Numbered from the stretch's first letter, positions 17,756 through 26,918 are shown. The stretch is DNA of 64,000 nt from JANWWM01 sp046292465 (GCA_046292465.1 JBKBRB010000006.1:62001-126000), one strand, 5' to 3'. Made by a program: numbers and translations. Notes: generated by a model not told the origin, from the sequence alone.

Positions 17756-18310
17756 ATGGCAATACTACCGATTTACACCTACGGCGACGAGGTTTTGAAC
17801 AAGGTCGCCAAACCCTTGAAAAAAGTTGACGAGAAAGTGCAAACGCTCATCGACGATATGTTCGAGACGATGGAACAAGCCAACGGCATTGGGCTTGCCG
17901 CGCCACAAGTAGGCGTATCGGTTCGGCTTTTAGTTGTTGATGTCTCATGCGTCAAGGAATACAAGCATGTTCCGCCAATGGTGATTATCAACCCACAAAT
18001 TTTGGAAACGCGCGATGAAGTCTTAATGGAAGAAGGTTGTCTTTCCATTCCCGGCGTGCGCGAAGAAGTGTGGCGCCCTGATGTCATTAAACTCAAATAT
18101 CGCGACCGCAATTTTCAGGAGCATATTGAAGAGTTTGACGGGCTTCTCTCGCGCGTTATTCAGCATGAACTCGATCACTTGAACGGTGAACTTTTTGTGG
18201 AAAAATTAGACAGCAAAAAGCGACGCTCTTTGAAAGAGGCGCTCGAAGCCATTAAGCACGGTGAGGTTGAAGCAAAGTATGTCTTAGCAGAGAAAAGCCA
18301 CGTTGCTTGA
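17756..18310 (+). CDS. def: Peptide deformylase
   Basis: Removes the formyl group from nascent N-terminal Met. 184 aa with the three family motifs: GIGLAAPQVG, EEGCLSIPG (Cys metal ligand) and QHELDHLNG (two His ligands and catalytic Glu). The start MAILPIYTYGDEVL is typical of type I enzymes. purE follows within about 30 bp. Confidence 0.96.
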   Translation: MAILPIYTYGDEVLNKVAKPLKKVDEKVQTLIDDMFETMEQANGIGLAAPQVGVSVRLLVVDVSCVKEYKHVPPMVIINPQILETRDEVLMEEGCLSIPGVREEVWRPDVIKLKYRDRNFQEHIEEFDGLLSRVIQHELDHLNGELFVEKLDSKKRRSLKEALEAIKHGEVEAKYVLAEKSHVA

Positions 18311-18337
18311 TTGGCTCAAAAAATCACTTATCGTTCA

Positions 18338-18835
18338 ATGGCTCAACAAACATCGGCGCGTCCGCTCGTTGGAATTATCATGGGGTCGGATTCCGATTTG
18401 GAAACGATGCGCGACGCCAGCCTCGTGCTGAAAGAATTTGAAGTTCCGCATGAAATCAAAATCGTTTCCGCACATCGCACGCCCGACGACATGGCGGACT
18501 ATGCAAAGACAGCACGCGCACGTGGCTTGAAGGTCATTATTGCAGGCGCAGGCGGCGCGGCACACTTGCCTGGCATGACGGCGTCGCATACAACGCTTCC
18601 TGTTATCGGCGTGCCTGTTCAATCCAAAGCGTTAAGCGGCGTCGATTCGCTTTACTCGATTGTGCAAATGCCTGCGGGCATTCCAGTCGCGACAGTCGCC
18701 ATTGGCAACGCAACCAACGCAGGCTTGCTCGCCGTTCAGATGCTTGCCATGTTTGATGACGCCCTCGCCGAAAAATTGGAGGCGTATCGCCAGCAACTTG
18801 CAGAAGATTCGCGCAAGAAAAATGACAAACTTTGA
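18338..18835 (+). CDS. purE: N5-carboxyaminoimidazole ribonucleotide mutase
   Basis: Purine biosynthesis step converting N5-CAIR to CAIR. 165 aa from the ATG at 18338; a TTG at 18311 directly after the def stop would add nine residues. Motifs: GIIMGSDSDLETM, VSAHRTPDDM (catalytic His), AGAGGAAHLPGM and PVQSKALSGVDSLYSIVQMP. All belong to class I PurE. purK is not in the window. Confidence 0.94.
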   Translation: MAQQTSARPLVGIIMGSDSDLETMRDASLVLKEFEVPHEIKIVSAHRTPDDMADYAKTARARGLKVIIAGAGGAAHLPGMTASHTTLPVIGVPVQSKALSGVDSLYSIVQMPAGIPVATVAIGNATNAGLLAVQMLAMFDDALAEKLEAYRQQLAEDSRKKNDKL

Positions 18836-18877
18836 TGCAGAGTTTCTTATTTTCTGCATCACTTAAACAACACCTTC

Positions 18878-19189
18878 ATGTCAGAGCACGCCGATAACCT
18901 CAACCTTTCACTCACGCCTGAACAGCGCGACGCTTTTTTCAAAATCGTTCAAGAAAAATACAACGGTGACATGCGGCTCGCTCTGCAACGCGCGATTGAA
19001 TACTTCTTGCTCCACGAACAAAATCGCTCGCTTCAAAACGTCTCTGAAACTCTCCGCCAAATTCAAACCAAAATCTCCAACATTCGCGAAATGAACTCGC
19101 AGATTACCCAAAGTTTGCGCGACACCAACAGCAAGTTGGCACAGTTCAACCAGAATCGTAATTCCTCGAGCGATAACTCACAGCCTTAA
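18878..19189 (+). CDS. Small hypothetical coiled-coil protein
   Basis: 103 aa, no signal or membrane helix. Residues about 45-95 (SLQNVSETLRQIQTKISNIR onward) show heptad-like spacing of hydrophobic residues, so an oligomeric coiled coil is likely; the tail is Asn/Ser-rich (QNRNSSSDNSQP). It lies 42 bp after purE in the same direction and converges with comM. I do not recognise the family. Confidence 0.6.
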   Translation: MSEHADNLNLSLTPEQRDAFFKIVQEKYNGDMRLALQRAIEYFLLHEQNRSLQNVSETLRQIQTKISNIREMNSQITQSLRDTNSKLAQFNQNRNSSSDNSQP

Positions 19190-19208
19190 CGAACTTCGCT
19201 TATCTTGT

Positions 19209-20768
19209 TTATTGATTCCAAAATTCTCGGTCCAAACTTCGATACTGAATGGCTTGAATGAGGTGTGGGAGTTGAATGTGTTCTGAATTTTTCAAGTCGG
19301 CGATGGTGCGGGCAACTTTCAAGATGCGGTCGTGCGCGCGCGCTGAAAGGTTGAGCCGTTTCATCGAGTCGAGCAGGCGTTGCTCACAGTTGGCGTCTAA
19401 TTTGCAAAATTCGCGAATGAGTTTCGGTGGCATTTGCGCGTTGCAAAAAATCGATTGTGCTTTGTAGTCTTTGAATCGGCGCGATTGAATCTCGCGGGCT
19501 TTGATGACGCGCTCGCGAATTGTAGCGGAACTTTCTCCTGCTTGTTTTGAGAGCAAGTCGTCGTGATTGACTTTCGGAACATCGATGTGAATGTCGATTC
19601 TATCGAGCAAGGGTCCTGAAATTTTTGAGAGGTAGCGTTGGATTTGTTGGGGCGTGGCGGTCAAGTTTCCGTGTTCATCTTTGAGCGCGCCGGCGGGGCT
19701 TGGGTTCATGGCGGCAACCAGCATAAAACTTGCTGGATATTTGACGGAAATTGCGGCGCGCGAAATCGTGACTTCGCGGTCTTCAAGCGGCTGCCGCATT
19801 ACTTCAAGCGTGGTGCGTTGAAATTCGGGCAGTTCATCGAGAAAGAGCACGCCGTTGTGCGCAAGCGACACTTCGCCCGGCTTTGCCTGCGCGCCACCAC
19901 CAATTAACGCCACATCACTCGCGCTATGATGCGGAGAGCGAAATGGGCGCGTCGTGATGAGCGCAACGCCTGACGGCAAAATTCCTGCAACGCTGTGAAT
20001 CTTTGTCGTTTCCAAAGCCTCTTCAAACGAGAGTGGCGGCAGAATTGACGGCAAGGCTTTGGAAAGCATTGTTTTTCCGCTTCCGGGCGGACCAATCATG
20101 ATGAGATTATGTCCGCCTGCCGCCGCAATTTCCATCGCAAGTTTTGCATCATTCTGTCCCTTGATGTCCGCAAAATCAACAGGATAGTGCGGTTCGGCTT
20201 TGAAAACATCGGCAAGTTCTATGCGCGTCGGCTGAACGGTGGGTTCATCATTGAGCACGCTGATGGCTTCTTGAAGCGACGAAACGCCATAAACTTGCAT
20301 TTGGCTTTGGCTTGCCGACACGGCAATCGCCGCTTCTCCGACATTTTCTTTCGGCACGATTAAGCGCGTAAAGCCTTCGCGCGACGCCATGATTGAAATC
20401 GGCAATGCGCCTGTAATGCGTCGGAGCAATCCGTCTAAGGCGAGTTCGCCGAGCACCATCGTGGTTTCAAGCGCGGCGATTGGCACAACGCCCATGCACG
20501 CCAAAATGCCGGTCGCAATCGTGAGGTCAAACGCCGTTCCTTCTTTGCGAACATCGGCAGGCGCAAGATTAACGGTAATTTTTTTCGGTGGAACGGCATA
20601 GCCCGAATTTTTGAGTGCAGTTAAAATTCGCTCGCGGCTTTCTTTAATCGCACTGTCAGGAAGCCCTACAACAACGAAGGCCGGTATGCCGCTGTCAAGA
20701 TTCGTTTCAACTTCAATGCGAAGTGCATCAACGCCCATCAGGGCGGCGGCGGAAAGTTTGGAAAGCAT
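19209..20768 (-). CDS. comM: YifB/ComM-family Mg-chelatase-like AAA+ ATPase
   Basis: 519 aa. N-terminal domain (ALMGVDALRIEVETNLDSG) of the ComM/YifB lon-like fold, central AAA+ module with Walker A IGPPGSGKTMLSK and Walker B GVLFLDELPEF, and a C-terminal Mg-chelatase region (NLSARAHDRILKVARTIADL). ComM is a hexameric helicase that aids branch migration when incoming DNA is integrated in natural transformation. The gene stands alone, converging with the small coiled-coil gene. Confidence 0.9.
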   Translation of the reverse strand: MLSKLSAAALMGVDALRIEVETNLDSGIPAFVVVGLPDSAIKESRERILTALKNSGYAVPPKKITVNLAPADVRKEGTAFDLTIATGILACMGVVPIAALETTMVLGELALDGLLRRITGALPISIMASREGFTRLIVPKENVGEAAIAVSASQSQMQVYGVSSLQEAISVLNDEPTVQPTRIELADVFKAEPHYPVDFADIKGQNDAKLAMEIAAAGGHNLIMIGPPGSGKTMLSKALPSILPPLSFEEALETTKIHSVAGILPSGVALITTRPFRSPHHSASDVALIGGGAQAKPGEVSLAHNGVLFLDELPEFQRTTLEVMRQPLEDREVTISRAAISVKYPASFMLVAAMNPSPAGALKDEHGNLTATPQQIQRYLSKISGPLLDRIDIHIDVPKVNHDDLLSKQAGESSATIRERVIKAREIQSRRFKDYKAQSIFCNAQMPPKLIREFCKLDANCEQRLLDSMKRLNLSARAHDRILKVARTIADLKNSEHIQLPHLIQAIQYRSLDREFWNQ

Positions 20769-20851
20769 CGCTATGGGGTTTGATTGATGAGTTTCGCCAC
20801 CTTTTATCTACCCATGCTCTGTGAAAAAGACGGCGGAACGCTCTGAACGGT

Positions 20852-22309
20852 TTATACTTTCGTCGCTGAATTTGCATGTTTGATGCCGTATGTGAAGTAA
20901 ATCGCAAGTCCGATGCCCATCCAAATGGCAAGGCGAAGCCATGTGTCGCCCGGAAGTGCAATCATCATCGCCAAACATACGAGCACACCCAAAATCGGCA
21001 CAAGCGGCACAAGCGGCGTTTTGAACGGACGCGGAATTTCAGGATTCGTTTTGCGCAACACCAAAATGCCAGTACAAACTAGCACAAACGCGAAAAGCGT
21101 GCCGATGCTTGTCATTTCACCGACTACGCGCGCAGGCACAAATGCCGCAAAGAGTGAAACAAAGAGCATAAATAGCGCGCTCGACTTATAGGGCGTTTTG
21201 AATTTCGGGTGAACTTCCGAGAAGAGCGGCGGAATTAAGCCATCGCGCGACATCGAGAAAAACACACGCGCTTGCCCTAAAAGCATCACCAAAATCACTG
21301 ACGCATAGCCTGCGAGAATCGCAACAATCACGCCCTGCTCGAGCCACAAAAACGGCGTGTGCGAAATGGCAACCGCCACCGGCGCAATGCCGTCTTGACC
21401 TTTGAACTCTGTGTAATTGGCAAGCCCTGTCATCACATGCGCGAAGAGAATGTAAAGCACCGTGCAAATCGCTAACGAGCCCATAATGCCAATCGGCATG
21501 TCGCGTTGCGGATTCTTTGCTTCTTGCGCCGCCGTCGAGACTGCGTCAAATCCAATGTAGGCAAAGAAGATAATCCCTGCGGCACGAATCACACCGCTCC
21601 ACCCGTATTCGCCGAAGTTGCCTGTATTTTCAGGGATATACGGCACATAATTTTCAGGATTGATATAAGACCATCCAAATGCAATGAAGACAAGCACAAC
21701 CGAGACCTTCAACGCAACCACAATGTTATTGACCGTCGCTGATTCTTGCGTGCCTTTGATGAGAAGCAACGACATCACTACGACGATAAGCACCGCAGGA
21801 ATGTTAATAATGCCTGTAATCACAGTGCCTTCGGGGGTTGTGATGCTGTCGAACGGTGACATCGTTAAATGCGCCGGCAAATACAGCCCGAAATTTCCAA
21901 GAAACTTGACGAGATAACGAGACCAACTAATTGCCACCGTTGCCGCACCGACCGCGTATTCCAACACTAAATCCCAGCCGATAATCCACGCCATGAACTG
22001 CCCCATTGTGGCGTAAGAGTATGTGTATGCGCTTCCGGCAATCGGAATCATAGCGGCAAATTCGGCGTAGCATAAGCCTGCAAACGCACAGCCAATCGCG
22101 GCTATAACAAATGAAATCGTTACCGCTGCGCCCGCGTTGTTTGCCGCCGCCATTCCCGTAATCGAGAACAGTCCTGCACCGATAATCGCCCCGATGCCAA
22201 GCGTTACAAGATTGAACGATGAAAGCGTGCGATGAAGTTGATGCTCGCCTTCGGTCGATGAACTAAGGAGTTCAGGAATAGATTTTTTGAAAAAGAGTTT
22301 GTCTTTCAC
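20852..22309 (-). CDS. APC-family amino-acid permease
   Basis: 485 aa with about 12 membrane helices. Typical APC motifs: LGIGAIIGAGLFSITGMAA in helix 1 and GFDAVSTAAQEAKNPQRDMP in the helix 6-7 loop, which places it in the cationic amino-acid transporter (CAT/YfnA) branch. It probably imports amino acids by proton or gradient coupling; the substrate cannot be read from sequence. It is followed by no related gene. Confidence 0.85.
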   Translation of the reverse strand: MKDKLFFKKSIPELLSSSTEGEHQLHRTLSSFNLVTLGIGAIIGAGLFSITGMAAANNAGAAVTISFVIAAIGCAFAGLCYAEFAAMIPIAGSAYTYSYATMGQFMAWIIGWDLVLEYAVGAATVAISWSRYLVKFLGNFGLYLPAHLTMSPFDSITTPEGTVITGIINIPAVLIVVVMSLLLIKGTQESATVNNIVVALKVSVVLVFIAFGWSYINPENYVPYIPENTGNFGEYGWSGVIRAAGIIFFAYIGFDAVSTAAQEAKNPQRDMPIGIMGSLAICTVLYILFAHVMTGLANYTEFKGQDGIAPVAVAISHTPFLWLEQGVIVAILAGYASVILVMLLGQARVFFSMSRDGLIPPLFSEVHPKFKTPYKSSALFMLFVSLFAAFVPARVVGEMTSIGTLFAFVLVCTGILVLRKTNPEIPRPFKTPLVPLVPILGVLVCLAMMIALPGDTWLRLAIWMGIGLAIYFTYGIKHANSATKV

Positions 22310-22404
22310 TTCGTCGCCTCCGTTTTGTTGATGAATGTTGGTTGAGTTTGCCGATGAAGTAAGGTAATGCGCGTGCGGCTAAAAACAAACTGCTTTGAGA
22401 TTCT

Positions 22405-24156
22405 TTACTCCAATGTCGAGATTTCTTCTTCGAGCAGTTGCTTTTGGTAAAGGTCGGCATAGCGTCCTTGTTGGGCAATCAATTCGCTATGCGAGCCACG
22501 CTCGACAATTTCGCCGTTTTCCAGAACGAGAATCAAGTCGGCGTTGCGCACCGTTGAAATGCGATGGCTAATGAGAATCACGGTTGCGTCGTTCGTGGCA
22601 GTGCTCAGGTTTCGCAAAATGCTGTCTTCGGTTTTCGTGTCGACTGCCGAGAGCGAATCATCGAGAATGAGAATGGAGGGTTTGCGAACCAAGGCGCGTG
22701 CAATGGCGGTGCGCTGTTTTTGTCCGCCTGAAAGGGTAATGCCACGCTCGCCAATCATCGTGTCGTATTGCGCAGGAAACCCTTGAATGTCTTCGTCAAT
22801 GCACGCAATTTTGGCGGCGTTGCGAATGTCGTCGTCCGTTGCCTCTATCGCGCCGAAGGCAATGTTATCACGAATGGTATCCGAGAACAAGAAATAATCC
22901 TGTGGAACAAATCCGATATGTTTGCGCAAGACTTTCAGCGGAATTTCTCGAATCGGAACGCCGTCGATGAAAATTTCGCCCGATGTGGCTTCAATCATGC
23001 GCGGAATTAAATTCACCAGCGTTGATTTGCCCGACCCTGTTGCACCGACAATCGCAAGTTTCGCGCCGCGCTCCAACTTGAACGAAATGTTTTTCAGCAC
23101 CAAGTTGTCAGGATTTGAGGGATACGCAAACGACACCTCTTTGAACTCAATCGCGCCATCAATTTTCGTGATGTGATAATTCACCGAATCGCTATCGCTG
23201 ATTTCCGGCTTCAGGTTCAGAATTGCGTTTAGGCGAATTTGCGAAGCCGCCGCGCGCTGAATAATGTTCGTTACCCACCCGATAGAAATCATAGGCCACG
23301 AAAGCGACGCGACATAAATGAGAAACTGCGTAATCGCGCCAATCGTCATTTCCCCTGCAATCACCATTTCGCCGCCAATCCAAATCGTTAGAATCACTGA
23401 CAGCCCAATCAAGCCCGACATCAGCGGATAAAATATGGCTTGAAGTTTCGCAAGCTCGAGATTCTTCTCGTAGTAATCTTGATTGAGTTTCTCGAACTGC
23501 TCAATTTCACTCTGCTCGCGCGTGTAGGCTTTGACCACGCGAATGCCCGATAAGTTTTCTTGAACCTTTGTTGTAATGCGTGCATATCGCTCTTGCAACT
23601 CTTGACTGCGATGATGAATGATTTTTCCAATTCGATACACGCCATAACTCAACAGCGGTGCAGGTAGGAGCGCGAAAAGCGTCAGCATTGGTGAGATGGC
23701 AATCATCGCCGAGAGCGCGAAGATGAGCCGAAACGCCGTGTTCAGCGAATACATAATGCCCGGACCGAGATAATTGCGCACCGCGTTCAAGTCGTTGGTC
23801 GCTCGCGACATCAAATCGCCTGTGCTATTGGTTTTGAAAAAATTCAGCGACAGCGTTTGCAGATGCGCATAAAAATCGTTCTTCAAATCGTATTCAATTT
23901 TGCGCGAGACGACGATAATCGTCTGCCGCACACAGAAGAGAAAAAATCCGCCTAACGCCGAAAACAACACGGCAAGCCCGACATCCGCTAAAATCTCGTT
24001 CATTGTGTAGTCGCCTTTCATCGTGTCAATCGCTTGTCCAATAAACTTCGGCGCATATACGACGCAAAAGTTTGTCAAGAGCACCCACACTATGCCGAGC
24101 GCAAGGCTATATCGATATCGCCACAAGTATTTATTCAGCGAAGCAAGGCTTTTCAT
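22405..24156 (-). CDS. ABC exporter, fused membrane and ATPase domains (MsbA/MDR type)
   Basis: 583 aa. Six membrane helices in the N-terminal 320 residues, then an ATPase domain with Walker A VGATGSGKSTLVN, signature LSGGQKQR and Walker B ILILDDSLSAVD followed by the switch His in VILISHR. A half-transporter that works as a dimer and exports lipids or drugs; substrate unknown. No partner half-transporter is adjacent, so a homodimer is likely. Confidence 0.88.
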   Translation of the reverse strand: MKSLASLNKYLWRYRYSLALGIVWVLLTNFCVVYAPKFIGQAIDTMKGDYTMNEILADVGLAVLFSALGGFFLFCVRQTIIVVSRKIEYDLKNDFYAHLQTLSLNFFKTNSTGDLMSRATNDLNAVRNYLGPGIMYSLNTAFRLIFALSAMIAISPMLTLFALLPAPLLSYGVYRIGKIIHHRSQELQERYARITTKVQENLSGIRVVKAYTREQSEIEQFEKLNQDYYEKNLELAKLQAIFYPLMSGLIGLSVILTIWIGGEMVIAGEMTIGAITQFLIYVASLSWPMISIGWVTNIIQRAAASQIRLNAILNLKPEISDSDSVNYHITKIDGAIEFKEVSFAYPSNPDNLVLKNISFKLERGAKLAIVGATGSGKSTLVNLIPRMIEATSGEIFIDGVPIREIPLKVLRKHIGFVPQDYFLFSDTIRDNIAFGAIEATDDDIRNAAKIACIDEDIQGFPAQYDTMIGERGITLSGGQKQRTAIARALVRKPSILILDDSLSAVDTKTEDSILRNLSTATNDATVILISHRISTVRNADLILVLENGEIVERGSHSELIAQQGRYADLYQKQLLEEEISTLE

Positions 24157-24180
24157 GATTTGTTAGAATCGTTAGAAGTC

Positions 24181-24213
24181 AAAAAAGAAACGCCGAAATT
24201 GTATCGGCGTTTA
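24181..24213 (-). terminator. Terminator after the TlpA-like gene
   Basis: Minus strand AAACGCCG, 9-nt loop, CGGCGTTT, then CTTTTTT. It lies about 60 bp past the stop of the thioredoxin gene and before the ABC exporter, so the two are separate transcripts. Confidence 0.8.
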
Positions 24214-24271
24214 GAAGTAACAATCACATTCGCGATGTCATTTCAAAATACGAAGGCGTTTCTCAAAACCG

Positions 24272-24823
24272 TTACTTTGCAATGGCTTTTTTAATGGCTT
24301 CAGCGAAGGTGGCTTTATCGCGCGCGCCGATAAAGTAGTCGACAATTTCACCTTTGCCATTGATAACAAACGAAGTTGGAATGCCGCGAATTGCGCCTTC
24401 TTTTGTGAATTTACCGTAACTCGCCGCAAGTTCGCGCGAACCCATTGCAACCGGATAGTTCATCTTTTGCGCCGAAACAAATGCTTTCACCTTTTCCTCT
24501 TCATCGCCGACTGCAATTCCAATAAACGAGAAGCCTTTGCTTTCATATTCTTTTTGCAGTTCAATCATATCGGGAATTTCAGCGCGGCAAGGCGGACACC
24601 AAGTTGCCCAAAAGTTAATAATCACACCTTTGCCTTTGTAATCGTAAAGGTTCAGGCTTTTACCATCAATGGTTGTGAGCGTGAAGTCGGGGGCTTTTTT
24701 GCCGTCGGTTGCCACAGATGTTTGCACTGCTTCTGCATTTGAGGCGGGCGTCATCATTAAAGCCATGCCTGAGGCGGCAACGACGAGCACCACTGAAATC
24801 GTGAGAATTGAAATCCGTTTCAT
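24272..24823 (-). CDS. TlpA/ResA-like thiol-disulfide oxidoreductase
   Basis: 183 aa. N-terminal signal anchor (ISILTISVVLVVAASGMALM) followed by a thioredoxin fold with the active site FWATWCPPCRAE and the cis-Pro loop IRGIPTSFVI. Proteins of this class reduce disulfides on the outer side of the inner membrane, for instance in cytochrome c maturation. No cytochrome gene is adjacent, so the partner is open. Confidence 0.88.
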   Translation of the reverse strand: MKRISILTISVVLVVAASGMALMMTPASNAEAVQTSVATDGKKAPDFTLTTIDGKSLNLYDYKGKGVIINFWATWCPPCRAEIPDMIELQKEYESKGFSFIGIAVGDEEEKVKAFVSAQKMNYPVAMGSRELAASYGKFTKEGAIRGIPTSFVINGKGEIVDYFIGARDKATFAEAIKKAIAK

Positions 24824-24892
24824 TATGGATATGTTGAATTGAATTTAACAGGTTTTGCGTCTACGATGCTTTTTGAAAAAAGGTATCTCGAT

Positions 24893-24931
24893 TTCATCAC
24901 AAGTTTCCGCGTGCGGCTTGGTCGCGCTCGA
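24893..24931. repeat. 39-bp direct repeat, copy 1 (end of the DUF2283 gene)
   Basis: Identical to 25174-25212. It starts TTCATCACAAGTTTCCGC and encodes, on the minus strand, the last 11 codons of the DUF2283 frame, its stop and a few following bases. The same bases close hpd. The arrangement marks the insertion of a 242-bp segment with duplication of the target. Confidence 0.95.
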
Positions 24932-25136
24932 CGACAAGATTTTCCGACAGCATCTTCGGAATGCTGCCGTTTCCTATGGTTATTTTTGCGTCTAAAACTT
25001 CAATCCCGATGAGTTTTTCCGCAGGACCGAAGTCCAAAGCAATATCTTGGCTCAAATGAACTGTTCGCACGACCTTTGCGTCCTCAACAAGTTGTATGTA
25101 GAGCGCATCGGCTTCTTCGTCATATTTGACTCGCAT
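24897..25136 (-). CDS. DUF2283 protein with a C-terminus borrowed from hpd
   Basis: 79 aa. The first 60 residues (MRVKYDEEADALYIQL, LIGIEVLDAK) match the DUF2283 family, small proteins of unknown function often near toxin-antitoxin genes. The last residues ERDQAARGNL are identical to the end of the hpd product because codons from residue 69 on lie inside a 39-bp duplicated piece of hpd. Family members usually end after about 65 residues, so the tail is an acquired add-on. No toxin partner is visible next to it. Confidence 0.8.
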   Translation of the reverse strand: MRVKYDEEADALYIQLVEDAKVVRTVHLSQDIALDFGPAEKLIGIEVLDAKITIGNGSIPKMLSENLVVERDQAARGNL

Positions 25137-25173
25137 GGTGTTTCAAAAAGTCTTGTGTTTCAATCGAATCGGC

Positions 25174-25212
25174 TTCATCACAAGTTTCCGCGTGCGGCTT
25201 GGTCGCGCTCGA
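25174..25212. repeat. 39-bp direct repeat, copy 2 (end of hpd)
   Basis: Identical to 24893-24931. This copy is the native 3' end of hpd, including its stop codon. The distance between copy starts is 281 bp; the unique segment between them (24932-25173) carries the body of the DUF2283 gene. Confidence 0.95.
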
Positions 25213-26275
25213 TGGCTTCAAAAAGGGCTTTGAAATTGCCTTTGCCGAATCCTCTGCCGCCACGCCGCTGAATAATCTCGAAGAAGAGCGTCGGACGGTC
25301 TTCGACAGGCTTCGTAAAAATTTGAAGCATGTAGCCGCTGTCGTCTTTGTCGACCAAAATGTTTTGTGCTTTGAGTGCGGCAATATCTTCTTTGATTGCG
25401 CCGACGCGCTCCGAAAGCATGTCGTAATAGGCATCAGGAACGGAAATAAATTCAACGCCGCGCTCGCGCATGGTTGCAACGGTCGAGATGATGTCGTCGG
25501 TTAGCATCGCAATATGTTGCACGCCCGCGCTTTCGTAGAACTCGACGTATTCTTCAATCTGTGATTTTTTCTTGCCTTCGGCAGGCTCGTTGATGGGCAT
25601 TTTAATGCGTTCGCTTTCATTCGCCACCACAATCGAGCGCAAGGCAGTGTATTCCGTTGAAATGTCTTTGTCGTCAAAACTTTGGAATTGATGAAAGTCA
25701 AAGACGTCGTGATAGAACTTCACCCATTTTTGCATTTCGTTCCAATTGACATTGCCGACGATGTGGTCAATCGCCGCCAGCATTGGGCGTCGCGTTGAGC
25801 CATTCGCATGCGGCTTTGGCGCGAACGACGGCAGAAACACGCCTTTGTAGTCTTTGCGCTCGATGAACGAGTGAATCGTGTCGCCGTAAGTTTGAACGGC
25901 GGATTTGACGACCGTGCCGTATTCATCTTTGAGAACGGTTGGCTCTTGAACGCCAGTAGCACCACGCTCGAGGGCAAGTTCATAACACGCTTTGGCGTCA
26001 TCGGTCTCGAAGGCAACATCGCGCACGCCGTCGCCATGCTTTTTGAGATGCTCGGCGATAAGTGAGTCGGAGTGCATCGGCGAAGTGAGCACAAAGCGGA
26101 TTTTGCCTTGTTGCATCACGTAGGAAGCGCGGTCGCGCGTGCCAGTTTCAGGACCGCAATAGGCAACCAGTTCAAAGTCCATTGCTTGCTTGTAGAAAAA
26201 GGCGGCTTGCTTGGCATTGCCGACGTAAAACTCGACATGGTCAAAGTCGTGAATTGGAAGTATTCTCTTACTCAT
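25178..26275 (-). CDS. hpd: 4-Hydroxyphenylpyruvate dioxygenase
   Basis: Fe(II)-dependent, O2-using enzyme that turns 4-hydroxyphenylpyruvate into homogentisate in tyrosine breakdown (or quinone/tocopherol synthesis). 365 aa, normal length, two vicinal-oxygen-chelate domains. Iron ligands visible: His171 (AIDHIVGNV), His254 (GVQHIAML) and Glu333 (LFFEIIQRRGG). The C-terminal GRGFGKGNFKALFEAIE is typical. Its ATG overlaps the rfbC stop (ATGA), so the two are translationally coupled. No homogentisate dioxygenase is in the window. Confidence 0.95.
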   Translation of the reverse strand: MSKRILPIHDFDHVEFYVGNAKQAAFFYKQAMDFELVAYCGPETGTRDRASYVMQQGKIRFVLTSPMHSDSLIAEHLKKHGDGVRDVAFETDDAKACYELALERGATGVQEPTVLKDEYGTVVKSAVQTYGDTIHSFIERKDYKGVFLPSFAPKPHANGSTRRPMLAAIDHIVGNVNWNEMQKWVKFYHDVFDFHQFQSFDDKDISTEYTALRSIVVANESERIKMPINEPAEGKKKSQIEEYVEFYESAGVQHIAMLTDDIISTVATMRERGVEFISVPDAYYDMLSERVGAIKEDIAALKAQNILVDKDDSGYMLQIFTKPVEDRPTLFFEIIQRRGGRGFGKGNFKALFEAIERDQAARGNL

Positions 26276-26835
26276 AGTTGTTGAAAGGTAAAGTTAATTT
26301 CCGCTTCGGCGAGCGGTTTCGCGTTTCGGTCTTTATCGGATAAAATCGGCTCTATGCCGACATCGCGCCACTCAATTCCGATAGCGGCATCGTTCCACAA
26401 AATTCCTCTATCGGCTGACGGCGTGTAGAAGTTAGTAACTTTATAGCGAAACTCGGCAACATCGGAAATCACTTGAAAGCCATGTGCAAATCCTTCAGGC
26501 ACATAGAGCATGCGCTTATTTTCTTCCGAGAGTTCTACTCCGAACCACTTGCCAAATGTCGGCGAGCCTTTGCGAATATCGACCACCACATCAAAGACCG
26601 CACCTATAGACACGCTCACTAACTTGGCTTGTGCAAACGGTGCAAGTTGATAGTGCAACCCGCGCAAAACACCCTTCGTTGAGCGACTGACATTATCCTG
26701 AACGAAGTTTGCCGTAATTCCAAACTCTGAAAAGACTTTTTGGTTGTAACTCTCATAAAAAAAGCCGCGTGCGTCGGCGAAGACTTTCGGCTCAATCACA
26801 AGCAAGCCTTGAATCGGTGTTTGGATACACTTCAT
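26272..26835 (-). CDS. rfbC: dTDP-4-dehydrorhamnose 3,5-epimerase
   Basis: 187 aa cupin enzyme of dTDP-L-rhamnose synthesis for surface polysaccharide. Motifs: ADARGFFYESYN, FVQDNVSRSTKGVLRGLHYQ (active-site His in RGLHYQ), FDVVVDIRKGSPTFG and YVPEGFAHGFQ. The other rml genes are absent; the gene is instead coupled by a 4-base overlap to hpd, an odd pairing. Confidence 0.94.
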   Translation of the reverse strand: MKCIQTPIQGLLVIEPKVFADARGFFYESYNQKVFSEFGITANFVQDNVSRSTKGVLRGLHYQLAPFAQAKLVSVSIGAVFDVVVDIRKGSPTFGKWFGVELSEENKRMLYVPEGFAHGFQVISDVAEFRYKVTNFYTPSADRGILWNDAAIGIEWRDVGIEPILSDKDRNAKPLAEAEINFTFQQL

Positions 26836-26884
26836 GCGTGAATGGTTTTTTGAGAACAGAAATGTAAGAAAGTTTGTAGGGGAA

Positions 26885-26912
26885 AATAATAAAAGGCGTT
26901 CCGAAGAACGCC
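26885..26912 (-). terminator. Terminator after the small repeat protein
   Basis: Minus strand GGCGTTC, loop TTCG, GAACGCC, then TTTTATTATTTT. It lies 7 bp past the stop of the 69-aa gene and closes that single-gene transcript. Confidence 0.85.
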
Positions 26913-26918
26913 ATGTCG

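Noticed and set aside
18834..18860. GATGCAG...CTGCATC hairpin after purE
   Set aside because: Seven pairs, 13-base loop and no T-run; too weak to call a terminator.
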